Shown: positions 35,222 through 44,564 of the stretch, one piece after another | How the letters are laid out: each line of letters opens with the position of its first letter | Numbering within the stretch: position 1 is the stretch's first letter | NCBI GenBank assembly: GCA_021845925.1 | Contig: JAJZUW010000008.1 | Coordinates: 1-64,000 of the forward strand | Direction of reading: 5' to 3' | DNA: 64,000 bases | Source of the DNA: Pseudomonadota bacterium | GTDB lineage: Bacteria > Pseudomonadota > Gammaproteobacteria > Burkholderiales > Sulfuriferulaceae | Translations under genes and position numbers: made by a program | Notes under the pieces: model-generated | The model's database searches: none | The model's input: only the letters and a program-made list of their open reading frames with translations | Told to the model about the DNA's origin: nothing

Positions 35222-35885
35222 CCCCGGATTCCAGCAGATAACCGAAACCCCGAATGGTACGGATATTGACGCCTGCAGGCTCCAGTTTCACACGCAGGCG
35301 TGACATGTAGACTTCAATCGCATTCGGACTGATGTTTTCATCCCAGTTGCAGACCGCCTGCAGGATTTTCTCTTTGCTGAGCACCTGTCCCTGGCGCAAC
35401 AGCAGGTATTCCAGAACCGACCACTCGCGCGCGGTCAGCGACAGTTCGGCATCGCCCACCCAGGCACGCCTTGCCACCGTATCCAGCATCAGGTCGCCGC
35501 AGGCAAGCTGGGACGTGTTGACCAGGCTGCTACGCCGCACCAGCGCACGCAGCCGTGCCTCGAATTCATTCAGCGCAAAGGGTTTGACCAGATAATCGTC
35601 CGCACCCGAATCCAGTCCGCGCACTTTGTCGGCCACATCATCACGTGCAGTCAGAATCATCACCGGACAGGACTGATTGCGCGAACGCAAACGTTTGAGC
35701 ACGGCAAATCCGTCAATGCCCGGCAATCCGATATCCAGCACGACCAGGTCATAGTTGTCCACGCTCAGCATGGCATCGGCCTGTTCACCGTTACCAGCCC
35801 TGTCCACGGCATAGCCGGACTGCTCCAGCACCCGCATCAGGCCCGCGGCCAGCAGTTCATCATCTTCAACGATCAGTACACGCAT
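35202..35885 (-). CDS. OmpR-family response regulator (TctD-like)
   Basis: 227 residues. The receiver domain (MRVLIVEDDELLAAGLMRVL) carries the acidic pocket (Glu-Asp-Asp) and phospho-acceptor Asp51 in YDLVVLDIGLPG, with Thr (ILTAR) and Lys (YLVKPF) conserved. The C-terminal winged helix (EWSVLEYLLLRQGQVLSKEK, then NAIEVYMSRLRVKLEPAGVN) binds DNA. Partner of the kinase encoded downstream. Preceded by a 100-base gap to rnpB, which is transcribed in the same direction. Confidence 0.92.
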   Translation of the reverse strand: MRVLIVEDDELLAAGLMRVLEQSGYAVDRAGNGEQADAMLSVDNYDLVVLDIGLPGIDGFAVLKRLRSRNQSCPVMILTARDDVADKVRGLDSGADDYLVKPFALNEFEARLRALVRRSSLVNTSQLACGDLMLDTVARRAWVGDAELSLTAREWSVLEYLLLRQGQVLSKEKILQAVCNWDENISPNAIEVYMSRLRVKLEPAGVNIRTIRGFGYLLESGDVRQPA

Positions 35886-35988
35886 TCCCGATTCTCCGTT
35901 TCAACCAGACCACAATATCGTGGCAGACACACACAGCGGCAAATGGTTGCATTTCGCACGCACGTCAGGAGAAAAAATCATTCGCAAG

Positions 35989-36280
35989 GGAAGCTGGCCG
36001 ATAAGCCGGGTTCTGTCGTGGGCAATCATTCCTCTAGGCCAGCGGTTGCCCGCTGGCTCAAGCAGCCTACCCGCAGGCTCGGCGAGCAACGTCACAGCCT
36101 GCCTATTTGGCCTTGCTCCGGATGGAGGTTACCGCGTTTCACGTCCGCCTTGCGGCATACTCGTCTCTGTGGCCCTGTTCCTCACCTCACGGTGGCCGGT
36201 CATTAACCGGCATCCTGCTCTGTGGAGCCCGGACTTTCCTCTCCTCCGCAACGCGGAGCAGCGATTGCCTGGCCAGCTTC
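35989..36280 (-). ncRNA. rnpB: RNase P RNA (type A)
   Basis: Read leftward the RNA begins GAAGCTGGCCAGGCAATCGC at 36280 and contains the diagnostic GGAAAGTCCGGGCTCC with the following ACAGAGCAGGATGCCGG, the AGAGACGAGTATGCC block and the 3' end ACCCGGCTTATCGGCCAGCTT. The first and last segments pair to close helix P1, as in all type A RNAs. At about 292 bases it is shorter than the E. coli RNA (377), so some peripheral stems are reduced. It is the catalytic subunit that removes 5' leaders from pre-tRNAs. Protein-like frames crossing it are meaningless. Confidence 0.95.
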
Positions 36281-36287
36281 GCCGCCC

Positions 36288-36293
36288 ATTGTA
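36288..36293 (-). promoter_or_regulatory. -10 box of the rnpB promoter
   Basis: TACAAT (leftward) lies seven bases before the first base of the RNase P RNA at 36280, the right distance for a sigma-70 start. No clear -35 is seen 17 bases further up. It falls between the stop of the TonB-like gene and rnpB. Confidence 0.6.
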
Positions 36294-36310
36294 CCCCAGT
36301 TCTGCCCTGT

Positions 36311-36976
36311 TCACTGGAAAGTCATCTTGACTTCGAACTGCGCATTGACCGGTTCTCCGCCCCGCTGGCCAGCCTGAAAAACCGATTGCAGGAATACCTG
36401 TCTGGCCGCTTCATCAAAAGTGCCAGGCGGACTGGACTCGACAACCTTGACCGACTCAACACGACCATCGGCACGCAGGCGAACATTCAGCAATACCCAG
36501 CCGCTCAGGTGATGTTCAACCGCAAACCGTGGAAGATCAGGCGAAACCGACTGCACGACGCGCGGCAGGACATCGAGTTCTCTTGCGCTGTAATACACCG
36601 GTGTCGCTGCAGAGGGAGGTGACACCACCGGAAGCGGTGCTGCTGCCGGTGGCGGAACATCGTCTTCCGACTGATGCCTGGCGGGCGTTACCGGCCGGGC
36701 TGGCGGTTCTACCGACGCATGCGGCCTGGCATGTCCGGCGACAACCGGTCCGGCCTGCCCGCCTGCCAGAACAGGCGGAGCGCCAGCATCAACCGGTTTG
36801 TGCGTTTGCCAGAGAAAACTGACCTGGATCGGCGGCGACAGAACGCGCCTGTCCGGCCGGCCGGGAGCGCCCAGCAGACCAAGAATGGCGGCATGCAGGG
36901 CCAGCGAGAGCAGCAAGGCACCCAGCACGCGCCGTTGCACTTGCGACAGGCTGGGTTCTTCGTAGCGTTCGCTCAC
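36311..36976 (-). CDS. TonB C-terminal domain protein (energy transducer-like)
   Basis: 221 residues, starting with GTG at 36976 (GGAG ten bases upstream). A single N-terminal membrane helix (VLGALLLSLALHAAILGLLG), a Pro/Ala-rich periplasmic stretch (about 65-125) and a C-terminal TonB-like domain with LPRFAVEHHLSGWVLLNVRL and a final FQAGQRGGEPVNAQFEVKMT. TonB-type proteins couple the inner-membrane proton gradient to outer-membrane receptors, but no exbB/exbD or receptor gene is next to it. Downstream of apaG with a 36-base gap, same strand. Confidence 0.8.
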   Translation of the reverse strand: MSERYEEPSLSQVQRRVLGALLLSLALHAAILGLLGAPGRPDRRVLSPPIQVSFLWQTHKPVDAGAPPVLAGGQAGPVVAGHARPHASVEPPARPVTPARHQSEDDVPPPAAAPLPVVSPPSAATPVYYSARELDVLPRVVQSVSPDLPRFAVEHHLSGWVLLNVRLRADGRVESVKVVESSPPGTFDEAARQVFLQSVFQAGQRGGEPVNAQFEVKMTFQ

Positions 36977-37012
36977 CCGTCCGCTCCGGCAGGGTGGCCG
37001 GAGACACGCCCG

Positions 37013-37396
37013 TCAATGCAGCGTTCGCGGCATGGACAGGACAAATGCGGCGATTTCGGCATCGAAATGCACACCATCTTCAGCAACCATCTGATAGGTT
37101 CCGCGCATGGTTCCCACCGGTGTATTCAGGGCGGTTCCGCTGGTGTATTCAAAGGACTCTCCCGGTCGCAGGAACGGCTGTTCGCCGACCACGCCCAGAC
37201 CGCGGACTTCCTGGACACGGTTTTCGGCATCCGTGATGATCCAGTGCCGCGAGATCAGCTGGGCCGCAATCGTTCCGGTATTGGTAATGGTAATGGTATA
37301 GGCAAACACGTAACGTTCAACCAGCGGATCGGACTGGTCTTCCAGGTACGCGGTCTGTACCGCAATGGTAATCTGATGTTTCCGGGTTTCAGCCAT
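37013..37396 (-). CDS. apaG: ApaG protein
   Basis: 127 residues from ATG 37396 (MAETRKHQITIAVQTAYLED); the frame is open to 37420, but this start fits family length. A beta-sandwich FN3-like fold with YVFAYTITITNTGTIAAQLI, the characteristic SRHWIITDAENRVQEVRGLG and the LRPGESFEYTSGTALNTPVG, GTMRGTYQMVAEDG blocks. ApaG is linked genetically to Mg/Co sensitivity; its biochemical role is not settled. Divergent from rpe across about 86 bases. Confidence 0.95.
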   Translation of the reverse strand: MAETRKHQITIAVQTAYLEDQSDPLVERYVFAYTITITNTGTIAAQLISRHWIITDAENRVQEVRGLGVVGEQPFLRPGESFEYTSGTALNTPVGTMRGTYQMVAEDGVHFDAEIAAFVLSMPRTLH

Positions 37397-37482
37397 CTTT
37401 CTCACGAGTCCTGTCATCAAGACACAAATACAGGTAGAATCACAGGCTCACATCTTACACTGAAGCATTGCAAGGAGCCGCC

Positions 37483-38172
37483 GTGTCCAGAACATTCCGT
37501 ATCGCCCCCAGTATTCTATCTGCAAACTTCGCCAAATTGGGCCAGGAAGTCACAGATGTCATCGCCTCCGGTGCGGATATCATCCATTTCGATGTGATGG
37601 ACAACCATTATGTCCCCAATCTGACCATCGGTCCTCTGGTTTGTGAATCCCTGCGTCCGGTCACGGATGCCATCATCGACGTCCACCTGATGGTCAAGCC
37701 GGTGGACCGCATCATTCCCGATTTTGCCAAGGCCGGCGCCAACATGATCACCTTCCACCCGGAAGCCTCCGAGCACATCGACCGTTCGCTGGCGCTGATC
37801 CGCGATTCCGGCTGCAAGGCTGGTCTGGTGTTCAACCCGGCCACACCGCTGCATTATCTGGACCACGTGATGGACAAACTGGACATGATCCTGCTGATGT
37901 CGGTCAACCCCGGTTTCGGCGGCCAGAAATTCATTCCGGAAACCCTCAACAAAATCCGCGAAGTGCGTCGTCGTATCGATGCATCCGGCCGTGACATCTG
38001 GCTGGAAGTCGATGGTGGCGTCAAGGTAGACAACATTGCCGAAGTGGCCCGTGCCGGTGCCGATGTGTTTGTGGCAGGATCAGCCGTGTTCAGCGCCGGT
38101 CGCGATACCGATGCGCATCGCTACGACAGCGTGATCCAGGCCCTGCGTGATGAACTGGCCAAGGTGAACTGA
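37483..38172 (+). CDS. rpe: Ribulose-phosphate 3-epimerase
   Basis: 229 residues. The start is GTG 37483: AAGGAG lies six bases before it, while an in-frame TTG at 37468 would place the start ahead of that ribosome site. TIM-barrel motifs: [37 protein letters not shown] (metal and catalytic Asp), [34 protein letters not shown] and [12 protein letters not shown] (second catalytic Asp). Interconverts ribulose-5-P and xylulose-5-P in the pentose phosphate or Calvin cycle. Its stop overlaps the gph start, as in many proteobacteria. Confidence 0.96.
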   Translation: MSRTFRIAPSILSANFAKLGQEVTDVIASGADIIHFDVMDNHYVPNLTIGPLVCESLRPVTDAIIDVHLMVKPVDRIIPDFAKAGANMITFHPEASEHIDRSLALIRDSGCKAGLVFNPATPLHYLDHVMDKLDMILLMSVNPGFGGQKFIPETLNKIREVRRRIDASGRDIWLEVDGGVKVDNIAEVARAGADVFVAGSAVFSAGRDTDAHRYDSVIQALRDELAKVN

Positions 38173-38855
38173 TGGATTTCCCTGTCCCTGTCCGGGTAGT
38201 GGTCATCGATCTGGATGGCACGCTGCTCAACACAGCGCCCGATCTGGCCTATGCTGCAGAACAAATGATGCTGGAACTGGGCCGGCCGGTGCCCGATCTC
38301 GACACCATCCGCTCCTACATCGGTAACGGTGTCTCCCGACTGGTCAAGCGTGTACTGACCGGCGACATGGACGCCGATCCGGATCCGGAAGAATTCCGCC
38401 ACGCCTACAGCATCTACGAAAAACACTACAGCGCCAATGTGTCGCGCGAATCGCGTCCATTTCCCGGTGTGGTGGAAGGCCTGCAAAAAATGCGCGCCAT
38501 GGGTTTGCACGTCGCCTGCATCACCAACAAGGCGGAAAAATTCACCATTCCGTTATTGCGTGACACCGGTCTGCTGGATTATTTCGAACTGGTGCTCTCC
38601 GGCGACAGCCTGCCCAGACGCAAACCGGATCCGCTACCCCTGCAGCATGCCTGCCAGCACTTTGGCATTGCGCCACAGCAACTCCTGCTGATTGGCGATT
38701 CGCTGAACGACACGCAGGCAGCCCGTGCTGCCGGTACACATGTGTTCTGCGTTCCTTACGGTTATAATCGCGGCAGGCCCGTCCAGGAACTCGACCTGGA
38801 TGCCGTTGTTCCGAGTCTGGCTGACGCTTGCGAAAAGATTGCCCTGGCATCATGA
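38172..38855 (+). CDS. gph: Phosphoglycolate phosphatase
   Basis: 227 residues, HAD superfamily. Motif I VVIDLDGTLLNTAPDL, motif II ACITNKAEKF, Lys/Asp motifs PRRKPDPLPLQHA and LLIGDSLNDTQAARAAG. The cap domain inserted after motif I is of the Gph type. It hydrolyses 2-phosphoglycolate, for example from DNA repair. The gene order rpe-gph-trpE is widespread in beta- and gammaproteobacteria. ATG at 38172 overlaps the rpe stop by one base. Confidence 0.92.
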   Translation: MDFPVPVRVVVIDLDGTLLNTAPDLAYAAEQMMLELGRPVPDLDTIRSYIGNGVSRLVKRVLTGDMDADPDPEEFRHAYSIYEKHYSANVSRESRPFPGVVEGLQKMRAMGLHVACITNKAEKFTIPLLRDTGLLDYFELVLSGDSLPRRKPDPLPLQHACQHFGIAPQQLLLIGDSLNDTQAARAAGTHVFCVPYGYNRGRPVQELDLDAVVPSLADACEKIALAS

Positions 38856-38914
38856 ACCTGTTCTCCTGCATCCTGCTCCGGCGATGGCGATCCCGTCGTT
38901 GAAAACCTGACCAA

Positions 38915-38936
38915 CCTGGCCGGCATCCCGGCCAGG
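38915..38936 (+). promoter_or_regulatory. Stable hairpin in the trpE leader
   Basis: CCTGGCCGG (38915-38923) and CCGGCCAGG (38928-38936) form a perfect 9-bp stem in the 112-base gap between gph and trpE, ending 16 bases before the trpE ribosome site. A pyrimidine-rich stretch, not a T run, follows. It could be part of an attenuator or a weak terminator separating gph from the trp genes; no Trp-rich leader peptide is convincing. Confidence 0.4.
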
Positions 38937-38964
38937 CACGATCTTCCCTTGCAGGAGCAAAACC

Positions 38965-40446
38965 GTGATGACGCCGCAACAATTCGAAGCCTGCCGCCAG
39001 GCGGGCTACAACCGTATTCCGCTGGAAAGCCACCAGCCCGCTGATCTCGACACACCGCTGTCGGTCTACCTGAAACTGGCCAACGCGCCATATTCCTGCC
39101 TGCTCGAATCCGTACAGGGAGGCGAGCGTTTTGGCCGCTACTCGATTGTTTGCCTGCCTGCACATACCGTCCTGCGTATCAATGACCATCGGGTGCAGAT
39201 CGAAACCGACGGACAGATCACCGAAGCCGTCGAGACCATCGACCCGCTCGGGTTCATTTCGGGTTTTCTGGCGCGTTACCGCGTGGCAAAACTGTCGGAT
39301 GCCCCTCGCTTTGCCGGCGGACTGACAGGCTACTTCGGTTATGACACCGTGCGCTGGATTGAAAAACGTCTTGCCTGCCAGCCACATCCCGATGACATCG
39401 GCACCCCGGACTGTCTTTTGCTGCTGACCGAAGAACTGGTGGTGATCGACAACCTGAGCGGTCGCCTCAGCCTGATCGTGTACGTGGACCCCGAGCAGCC
39501 GGATGCCTATGCAAAGGGCCAGACCAGATTGCAGCAACTGGCCGCTCAATTGCGGACGGCGTTGCCCGCGCCCGCCATCGCGACATCGACAGGCGCGGAA
39601 GTCCGCCATGCCATGAGCGAAGATCAGTTCAAGCAGGCTGTCCTGCAGGCGCAGGAATACATACGCAATGGCGATATCATGCAGGTGGTGCTGAGCCAGC
39701 GCATGTCCCGCGAATTCTCGGCCCATCCGCTCACTCTCTACCGGGCCCTGCGCACACTGAATCCATCGCCATACATGTTCTACTACGACATGAAAGATTT
39801 CCATATCGTAGGCGCATCGCCGGAAATTCTGGTCCGGCTGGAAGATGACACCATTACCTTGCGGCCCATTGCCGGCACCCGGCCTCGCGGCCGCACCAGA
39901 GCAGATGACGAAGCCCTGGCCAGCGAACTGCTCGCCGACCCGAAAGAATGTGCCGAACATCTGCAACTGCTCGACCTGGGACGCAACGACACCGGCCGGG
40001 TCAGCGTCACCGGCACTGTCAGAGTCACCGACCAGATGCAGATCGAACGCTATTCACATGTCATGCATATTGTCTCCAGCGTGGAAGGCAAACTGAAACC
40101 GGGCCTCTCGGCAATGGACGTGCTGCGCGCGACATTTCCGGCTGGCACCATTTCCGGCGCGCCAAAAATCCGTGCCATGGAAATCATCGATGAACTGGAA
40201 TCGGTCAAGCGCGGCATCTATTCCGGCGCAGTCGGCTACCTGGGTTTTGACGGCAACATGGACCTGGCCATTGCCATCCGCACTGCCGTGATCAAGGACC
40301 AGACACTCTATGTGCAGGCAGGCGCCGGCATTGTGGCCGATTCGGTGCCGGACAGCGAATGGACCGAAACCCGTAACAAGGCACGCGCCATTCTGCGTGC
40401 TGCCGAACTGGCCGACAGCGGATTGACGGATAGCGAGGGGGCATGA
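38965..40446 (+). CDS. trpE: Anthranilate synthase component I
   Basis: 493 residues from GTG 38965 or ATG 38968; AGGAG lies seven or ten bases upstream respectively. The N-terminal part carries the Trp-feedback element [16 protein letters not shown]. The chorismate-binding domain has [80 protein letters not shown] and a final [20 protein letters not shown]. Converts chorismate to anthranilate with the TrpG glutaminase encoded immediately downstream. First gene of trpEGDC. Confidence 0.97.
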   Translation: MMTPQQFEACRQAGYNRIPLESHQPADLDTPLSVYLKLANAPYSCLLESVQGGERFGRYSIVCLPAHTVLRINDHRVQIETDGQITEAVETIDPLGFISGFLARYRVAKLSDAPRFAGGLTGYFGYDTVRWIEKRLACQPHPDDIGTPDCLLLLTEELVVIDNLSGRLSLIVYVDPEQPDAYAKGQTRLQQLAAQLRTALPAPAIATSTGAEVRHAMSEDQFKQAVLQAQEYIRNGDIMQVVLSQRMSREFSAHPLTLYRALRTLNPSPYMFYYDMKDFHIVGASPEILVRLEDDTITLRPIAGTRPRGRTRADDEALASELLADPKECAEHLQLLDLGRNDTGRVSVTGTVRVTDQMQIERYSHVMHIVSSVEGKLKPGLSAMDVLRATFPAGTISGAPKIRAMEIIDELESVKRGIYSGAVGYLGFDGNMDLAIAIRTAVIKDQTLYVQAGAGIVADSVPDSEWTETRNKARAILRAAELADSGLTDSEGA

Positions 40447-40447
40447 C

Positions 40448-41053
40448 ATGTTGCTCATGATCGACAATTACGACTCATTCACCTACAACCTGGTGCAATA
40501 CTTCGGCGAACTGGGCGAAACCGTCGAAGTGCACCGCAATGACGAAATCAGCGTGGAACAGGCCATCGCGCTCGCACCGCAGCACATTGTCATTTCGCCA
40601 GGTCCGTGCACGCCATCGGAAGCCGGCATTTCGGTTGACCTGATCCGTGCCTGCGCGGGCCGGATTCCCATCCTCGGCGTGTGTCTTGGCCACCAGAGCA
40701 TCGGCCAGGCATTTGGCGGCCATATCATCCGCGCAAAACAGATGATGCATGGCAAAACATCACCGGTCTTTCACCACAATACCGGCGTCTTTCGTGGCCT
40801 GCCAAACCCGTTTCGCGCCACCCGCTACCATTCCCTGGTCATCGAACGCGAAACCTTGCCGGACTGTCTTGAAATCACGGCCTGGACCGAAGATGGTGAA
40901 ATCATGGGCGTGCGCCACCGGACACTGGCTGTCGAAGGCGTTCAGTTCCATCCGGAATCGATCCTGACCGAACATGGTCACGACATGCTGGCCAACTTCC
41001 TGCGACCAGAAAACAGCCAGCGGCCTGCTGATGCCAACGGAGAGGCTGCATGA
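40448..41053 (+). CDS. trpG: Anthranilate synthase component II (glutamine amidotransferase)
   Basis: 201 residues. Class I glutaminase: [32 protein letters not shown], nucleophile Cys in [15 protein letters not shown], and the His/Glu pair in [16 protein letters not shown]. It delivers ammonia from glutamine to TrpE; related PabA proteins can serve both enzymes. One base after the trpE stop, and overlapping trpD by four bases. Confidence 0.97.
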   Translation: MLLMIDNYDSFTYNLVQYFGELGETVEVHRNDEISVEQAIALAPQHIVISPGPCTPSEAGISVDLIRACAGRIPILGVCLGHQSIGQAFGGHIIRAKQMMHGKTSPVFHHNTGVFRGLPNPFRATRYHSLVIERETLPDCLEITAWTEDGEIMGVRHRTLAVEGVQFHPESILTEHGHDMLANFLRPENSQRPADANGEAA

Positions 41054-42072
41054 CCAGTTACCCCACCATTCTGAACCGGTTGCTGGACCGGCACGATCTC
41101 GAACACGAACAGATGCTGGCACTGATGCACGCCATGATGGTGGGGGAGCTCACGCCAGCGCAGACCGGAGCGGCCCTGGCCGCTTTGCGCTGCAAGGGCG
41201 AGACCGTCACCGAAATTGCAGCGGCGGCAGAAGTCATGCGTGCCCTGTCCACCCGGGTGGACTTGCCAGACCTGCCCGATCTCGTCGATACCTGCGGCAC
41301 TGGCGGTGATGGTGCCCATACCTTCAACATTTCCACGGCATCCGCCATTACCGCTGCCGCCGCCGGCGTTCGGGTTGCCAAGCACGGCGGACGTTCGGTC
41401 TCCAGCATTTCTGGCAGTGCGGACGTACTGGAAGCCCTGGGCGTGAATGTCAACCTGACCGCTGCACAAGTGGCTGCCTCGGTACGCGAAACAGGCATCG
41501 GATTCATGTTTGCCCCCAACCACCACAGTGCGATGAAGCACGCCGCACCGGTCCGCCGCGAACTGGGCGTACGCACCCTGTTCAACCTGCTGGGACCGCT
41601 GACCAACCCGGCAGGCGCCGCCAATCAGGTGATTGGTGTGTATTCCGGCCACCTGCCGGCGCGCATTGCACATGCCTTGAACCAGTTGGGCAGTCGTCAT
41701 GTTCTGGTGGTCCATGGCGCCGGCGGCATGGATGAACTCAGCCTGGCCGGCGAAAGCCGGATTGCCGAGCTCAAAGCAGGCGAGGTTGTCGAATACAGCA
41801 TCCAGCCTGAACAATTCGGCCTGGAACGTGCAGAAACAGCAAGCCTGCAGGTGGACAGCCTGGAATCGGCTACCCGTCTGCTGCGCGCAGCACTGGCCAA
41901 TCAGCATCGCGCGGCTGCAGACATTGTTGCCCTCAATGCCGGCGCAGCCATTTATGTCAGTGGCAAGGTATCGTCGCTTGCCGAGGGCGTCCACCTGGCG
42001 GCCCGCCAGATCGATTCCGGCGCTGCCACTGCCAAACTCGAACAACTGATCGACTTTACCCGCCATGTCTGA
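41050..42072 (+). CDS. trpD: Anthranilate phosphoribosyltransferase
   Basis: 340 residues. [20 protein letters not shown] (PRPP-binding glycine loop), [40 protein letters not shown] and [16 protein letters not shown] are all present. Transfers phosphoribose to anthranilate. Overlaps trpG by four bases and trpC by eight, so the four trp genes are translated as one coupled unit. Confidence 0.97.
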   Translation: MTSYPTILNRLLDRHDLEHEQMLALMHAMMVGELTPAQTGAALAALRCKGETVTEIAAAAEVMRALSTRVDLPDLPDLVDTCGTGGDGAHTFNISTASAITAAAAGVRVAKHGGRSVSSISGSADVLEALGVNVNLTAAQVAASVRETGIGFMFAPNHHSAMKHAAPVRRELGVRTLFNLLGPLTNPAGAANQVIGVYSGHLPARIAHALNQLGSRHVLVVHGAGGMDELSLAGESRIAELKAGEVVEYSIQPEQFGLERAETASLQVDSLESATRLLRAALANQHRAAADIVALNAGAAIYVSGKVSSLAEGVHLAARQIDSGAATAKLEQLIDFTRHV

Positions 42073-42853
42073 CATTCTTGCCCGCATCCTTGCCACCAAA
42101 CGCGACGAAATTTCAGCGGCCATCACCCGCCAGCCGCTGGCCGCGCTGCGCGACCGTGTGCGCGACATGCCGGTGCCGCGTGACTTCAGCGGTGCCATCC
42201 ACAACCGCATATCCGCAGGCAAACCTGCCGTCATTGCCGAAATCAAGCGTGCCAGCCCATCCAAAGGACTGCTGCGCGAAAATTTCCAGCCCGCTGCGAT
42301 CGCGGAAACCTATGCCAGTCACGGCGCAACCTGTCTGTCGGTGCTCACCGACCGGGATTATTTTCAGGGCGATGCAACTTACCTGCAACAGGCACGCGCC
42401 GCTTGCACCCTGCCGGTGCTGCGCAAGGATTTCATGATCGATGCGTATCAGGTCTGGGAGGCGCGCGCCATGGGGGCAGACTGCATCCTGCTGATCGTCG
42501 CGGCACTGGATCTGCCGCACATGCAGGATCTGGAAGCCCTCGCACTGGAGCTGGGCATGTCGGTTCTGGTGGAATCGCACGATGCCACGGAACTTGAACA
42601 GGCACTACACCTGCAAACGCCACTGATGGGCATCAACAATCGCAACCTGCGCAGTTTTGCAACCAGCATCGAAACCACCATCGATCTGTTGCCGATGATT
42701 GACGAGCGGCGCGTGGTAGTGAGCGAAAGCGGCATCCATTCGACCAGCGATGTGCGGCGTCTGCGCGAAGCGCGGGTTGGTGCATTTCTGGTCGGCGAAG
42801 CGTTCATGCGGGCGCCGGATCCCGGCGAAGCGCTGGCGCAACTGTTTGACTGA
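42065..42853 (+). CDS. trpC: Indole-3-glycerol phosphate synthase
   Basis: 262 residues. TIM barrel with [94 protein letters not shown] and [18 protein letters not shown]. Monofunctional: no TrpF domain is attached. trpF, trpB and trpA are not in this window. Last gene of the operon; a 6-bp hairpin at 42860-42876 follows but has no T run. Confidence 0.97.
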   Translation: MSDILARILATKRDEISAAITRQPLAALRDRVRDMPVPRDFSGAIHNRISAGKPAVIAEIKRASPSKGLLRENFQPAAIAETYASHGATCLSVLTDRDYFQGDATYLQQARAACTLPVLRKDFMIDAYQVWEARAMGADCILLIVAALDLPHMQDLEALALELGMSVLVESHDATELEQALHLQTPLMGINNRNLRSFATSIETTIDLLPMIDERRVVVSESGIHSTSDVRRLREARVGAFLVGEAFMRAPDPGEALAQLFD

Positions 42854-42906
42854 GAACAATGCCGGTTTATCCGGCAAACGCTTTACCAGCTTCCGGCAAT
42901 CGCCAA

Positions 42907-43980
42907 TCAAAAGCTTTCCAGCAACTCGGCCAGCGTGCGTGCGGTTTTCTCGTCAGACAGGTCGTGTTTCACATAACGCATGGCTGCCTTGCCCATGCCG
43001 CTGCGCAGTTCAGTGTCGTTCCACAGCGTCTCGATCGCTTCGATCAGGGCGGAGACCGAGCCGGGCGGAACCAGCAACCCGTTGACGGCATGCTCGATAT
43101 AATCACGCGTTCCCACGCAATCTGTGGCAATCGGCGCGTGACCGAACATCATGGCATCAATCACTGTCACCTGCCCGGACGCAGTCCGGTCATTGTCCAC
43201 CGGCGTGACACTCAGTCTTGCTTCCTGCAACAGCCGGTGGCACGCATCCAGGTCAAGGTTGGACAGCACGGTGACATTGGCCGGCAGATCCAGTCCCGCA
43301 ACTGCATGCGGACCACACACAATGACTGTCCGGTGTCCAGTCAGACGCACGGCTTCAACCAGTGTCCGATAGTCACGATGCGCACTGCCCAGAGCCACGA
43401 TGAAAGGATCTGCGCGATTTTCCTCATGGCTACGTTCGACAAATGCCCGCTGTAGCGGAACAAAACGGAAACGGCTTTCCGGCAGACCGAGCCACTCGCT
43501 GTAAGCCCGTATTTCATGCCGTGAATGCACCACAAAACAGTCCACCCGTCGCAATGCCAGTCGCGCCAGCTTGCCCTTGGTACCAGAGTAGATCTCGCCC
43601 AGATTGAACAGCCAGGCAACGAGCGTGCACTCGCAACCCGTAATCTGCTTCAGCAAACCGGCCGTTACCGCCAGCTGGGGAAAACTGGTGATGATTCCTG
43701 TCCGGTCGGGGTTGCCATGCCGCCACATGCAGGAAAACAGCCGGACACTGTGCTGTAAATAGTCCAGCCACTGGCGTCCACCGGTTGTCCTGCGCGAGCG
43801 GTCATGATCATACGGCGCCGGCACGACGCGGAATGCCAGCCATGGCGAACGAACGAACGAATGCAGCCAGCGGTCGTCAGAAGCCCTGATGAATGGCGCA
43901 GCAATGTACCAGGTCCTGTTTTGCGGATTGCCAGCCACAGGCGCCTCCGTTGTCAGCGGTTTATGCAGGCTTGCGCACAA
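42907..43980 (-). CDS. Glycosyltransferase family 4-like protein
   Basis: 357 residues. GT-B fold with a donor-domain sequence FIVALGSAHRDYRTLVEAVR, VIVCGPHAVAGLDLP, and a loop SGQVTVIDAMMFGHAPIATD in place of the classical E-x7-E. An EH-VNGLLVPPGSVSALIEAIE segment is typical of GT4. Target unknown; it lies outside the EPS locus as the last gene of the leftward amgK-to-GT series, overlapping the methyltransferase gene by 20 bases. Convergent with trpC. Confidence 0.7.
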   Translation of the reverse strand: MCASLHKPLTTEAPVAGNPQNRTWYIAAPFIRASDDRWLHSFVRSPWLAFRVVPAPYDHDRSRRTTGGRQWLDYLQHSVRLFSCMWRHGNPDRTGIITSFPQLAVTAGLLKQITGCECTLVAWLFNLGEIYSGTKGKLARLALRRVDCFVVHSRHEIRAYSEWLGLPESRFRFVPLQRAFVERSHEENRADPFIVALGSAHRDYRTLVEAVRLTGHRTVIVCGPHAVAGLDLPANVTVLSNLDLDACHRLLQEARLSVTPVDNDRTASGQVTVIDAMMFGHAPIATDCVGTRDYIEHAVNGLLVPPGSVSALIEAIETLWNDTELRSGMGKAAMRYVKHDLSDEKTARTLAELLESF

Positions 43981-44563
43981 TCAGGTCTATCAGCGCGGAC
44001 ATGCCATGATGACCATGTCCTTCGGCGATATGGCTGTCATGTTCGCGCAGGTGGATGACTTCCCAGCCACTGAAGGTGGCACGTAACCAGGCTTCGGTGT
44101 ACATGTTGTCCGGATGTCCGGGACCACCCGTGCGGTAGTCCAGCTGACGGGGGGTATAACCCTGCAGCAGGACCAGACCACCCGGTCGCGTAGTGCGCCG
44201 GATACCTTCAAACAGCCGTTCACGATCTTCACCAGCAACAAACTGGATGAAAACGCAGACCACGGCATCAAATGCTTCTTGCGGCCAATCCCAGGTCAGC
44301 AGATCCACACAGGCAAAATCCAGTTGCACGCCGCGTTCCGCGGCCAACTGTTTCGCTTTAGTCTGTGCCACACAGGACGCATCCACCGACAGTACCGACA
44401 GGCGCTGTTCTGCCAGCCAGACGCCATTGCGCCCTTCACCGTCCGCAACGGCCAGCACCCGGCCGCCTGACGGAATGACGCTGGCATGTTCGCTGAGAAA
44501 CTGGTTGGGCAATTTGCCATAAAAATATTCACTGATGCTGTAACGCTGATCCCACATGCTCAT
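43961..44563 (-). CDS. Class I SAM-dependent methyltransferase (TehB-like)
   Basis: About 200 residues from ATG 44563 (MSMWDQRYSISEYFYGKLPN); 44557 is an equally possible start. The SAM site appears as GRVLAVADGEGRNGVWLAE followed by VLSVDASCVAQTKAKQLA and FDAVVCVFIQFV; PGGLVLLQGYTP is the post-core strand. The N-terminus matches small TehB/thiopurine-like methyltransferases. The acceptor is unknown. Starts one base after the dsbC stop and overlaps the GT4 gene, so it belongs to that transcription unit. Confidence 0.82.
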   Translation of the reverse strand: MSMWDQRYSISEYFYGKLPNQFLSEHASVIPSGGRVLAVADGEGRNGVWLAEQRLSVLSVDASCVAQTKAKQLAAERGVQLDFACVDLLTWDWPQEAFDAVVCVFIQFVAGEDRERLFEGIRRTTRPGGLVLLQGYTPRQLDYRTGGPGHPDNMYTEAWLRATFSGWEVIHLREHDSHIAEGHGHHGMSALIDLIVRKPA

Positions 44564-44564
44564 C

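Noticed and set aside
35920-36330. Protein-like frames of 60-170 codons around 36 kb
   Set aside because: They lie on the RNase P RNA gene, whose motifs explain the sequence.
38852-38902. Short ORF MNLFSCILLRRWRSRR between gph and trpE as a trp leader peptide
   Set aside because: Only one Trp codon, its start overlaps the gph stop without its own ribosome site, and no alternative pairing set with the downstream hairpin is apparent.
42860-42876. Hairpin TGCCGG-TTTAT-CCGGCA after trpC as terminator
   Set aside because: Only six base pairs and no T run on either side; left as unproven.
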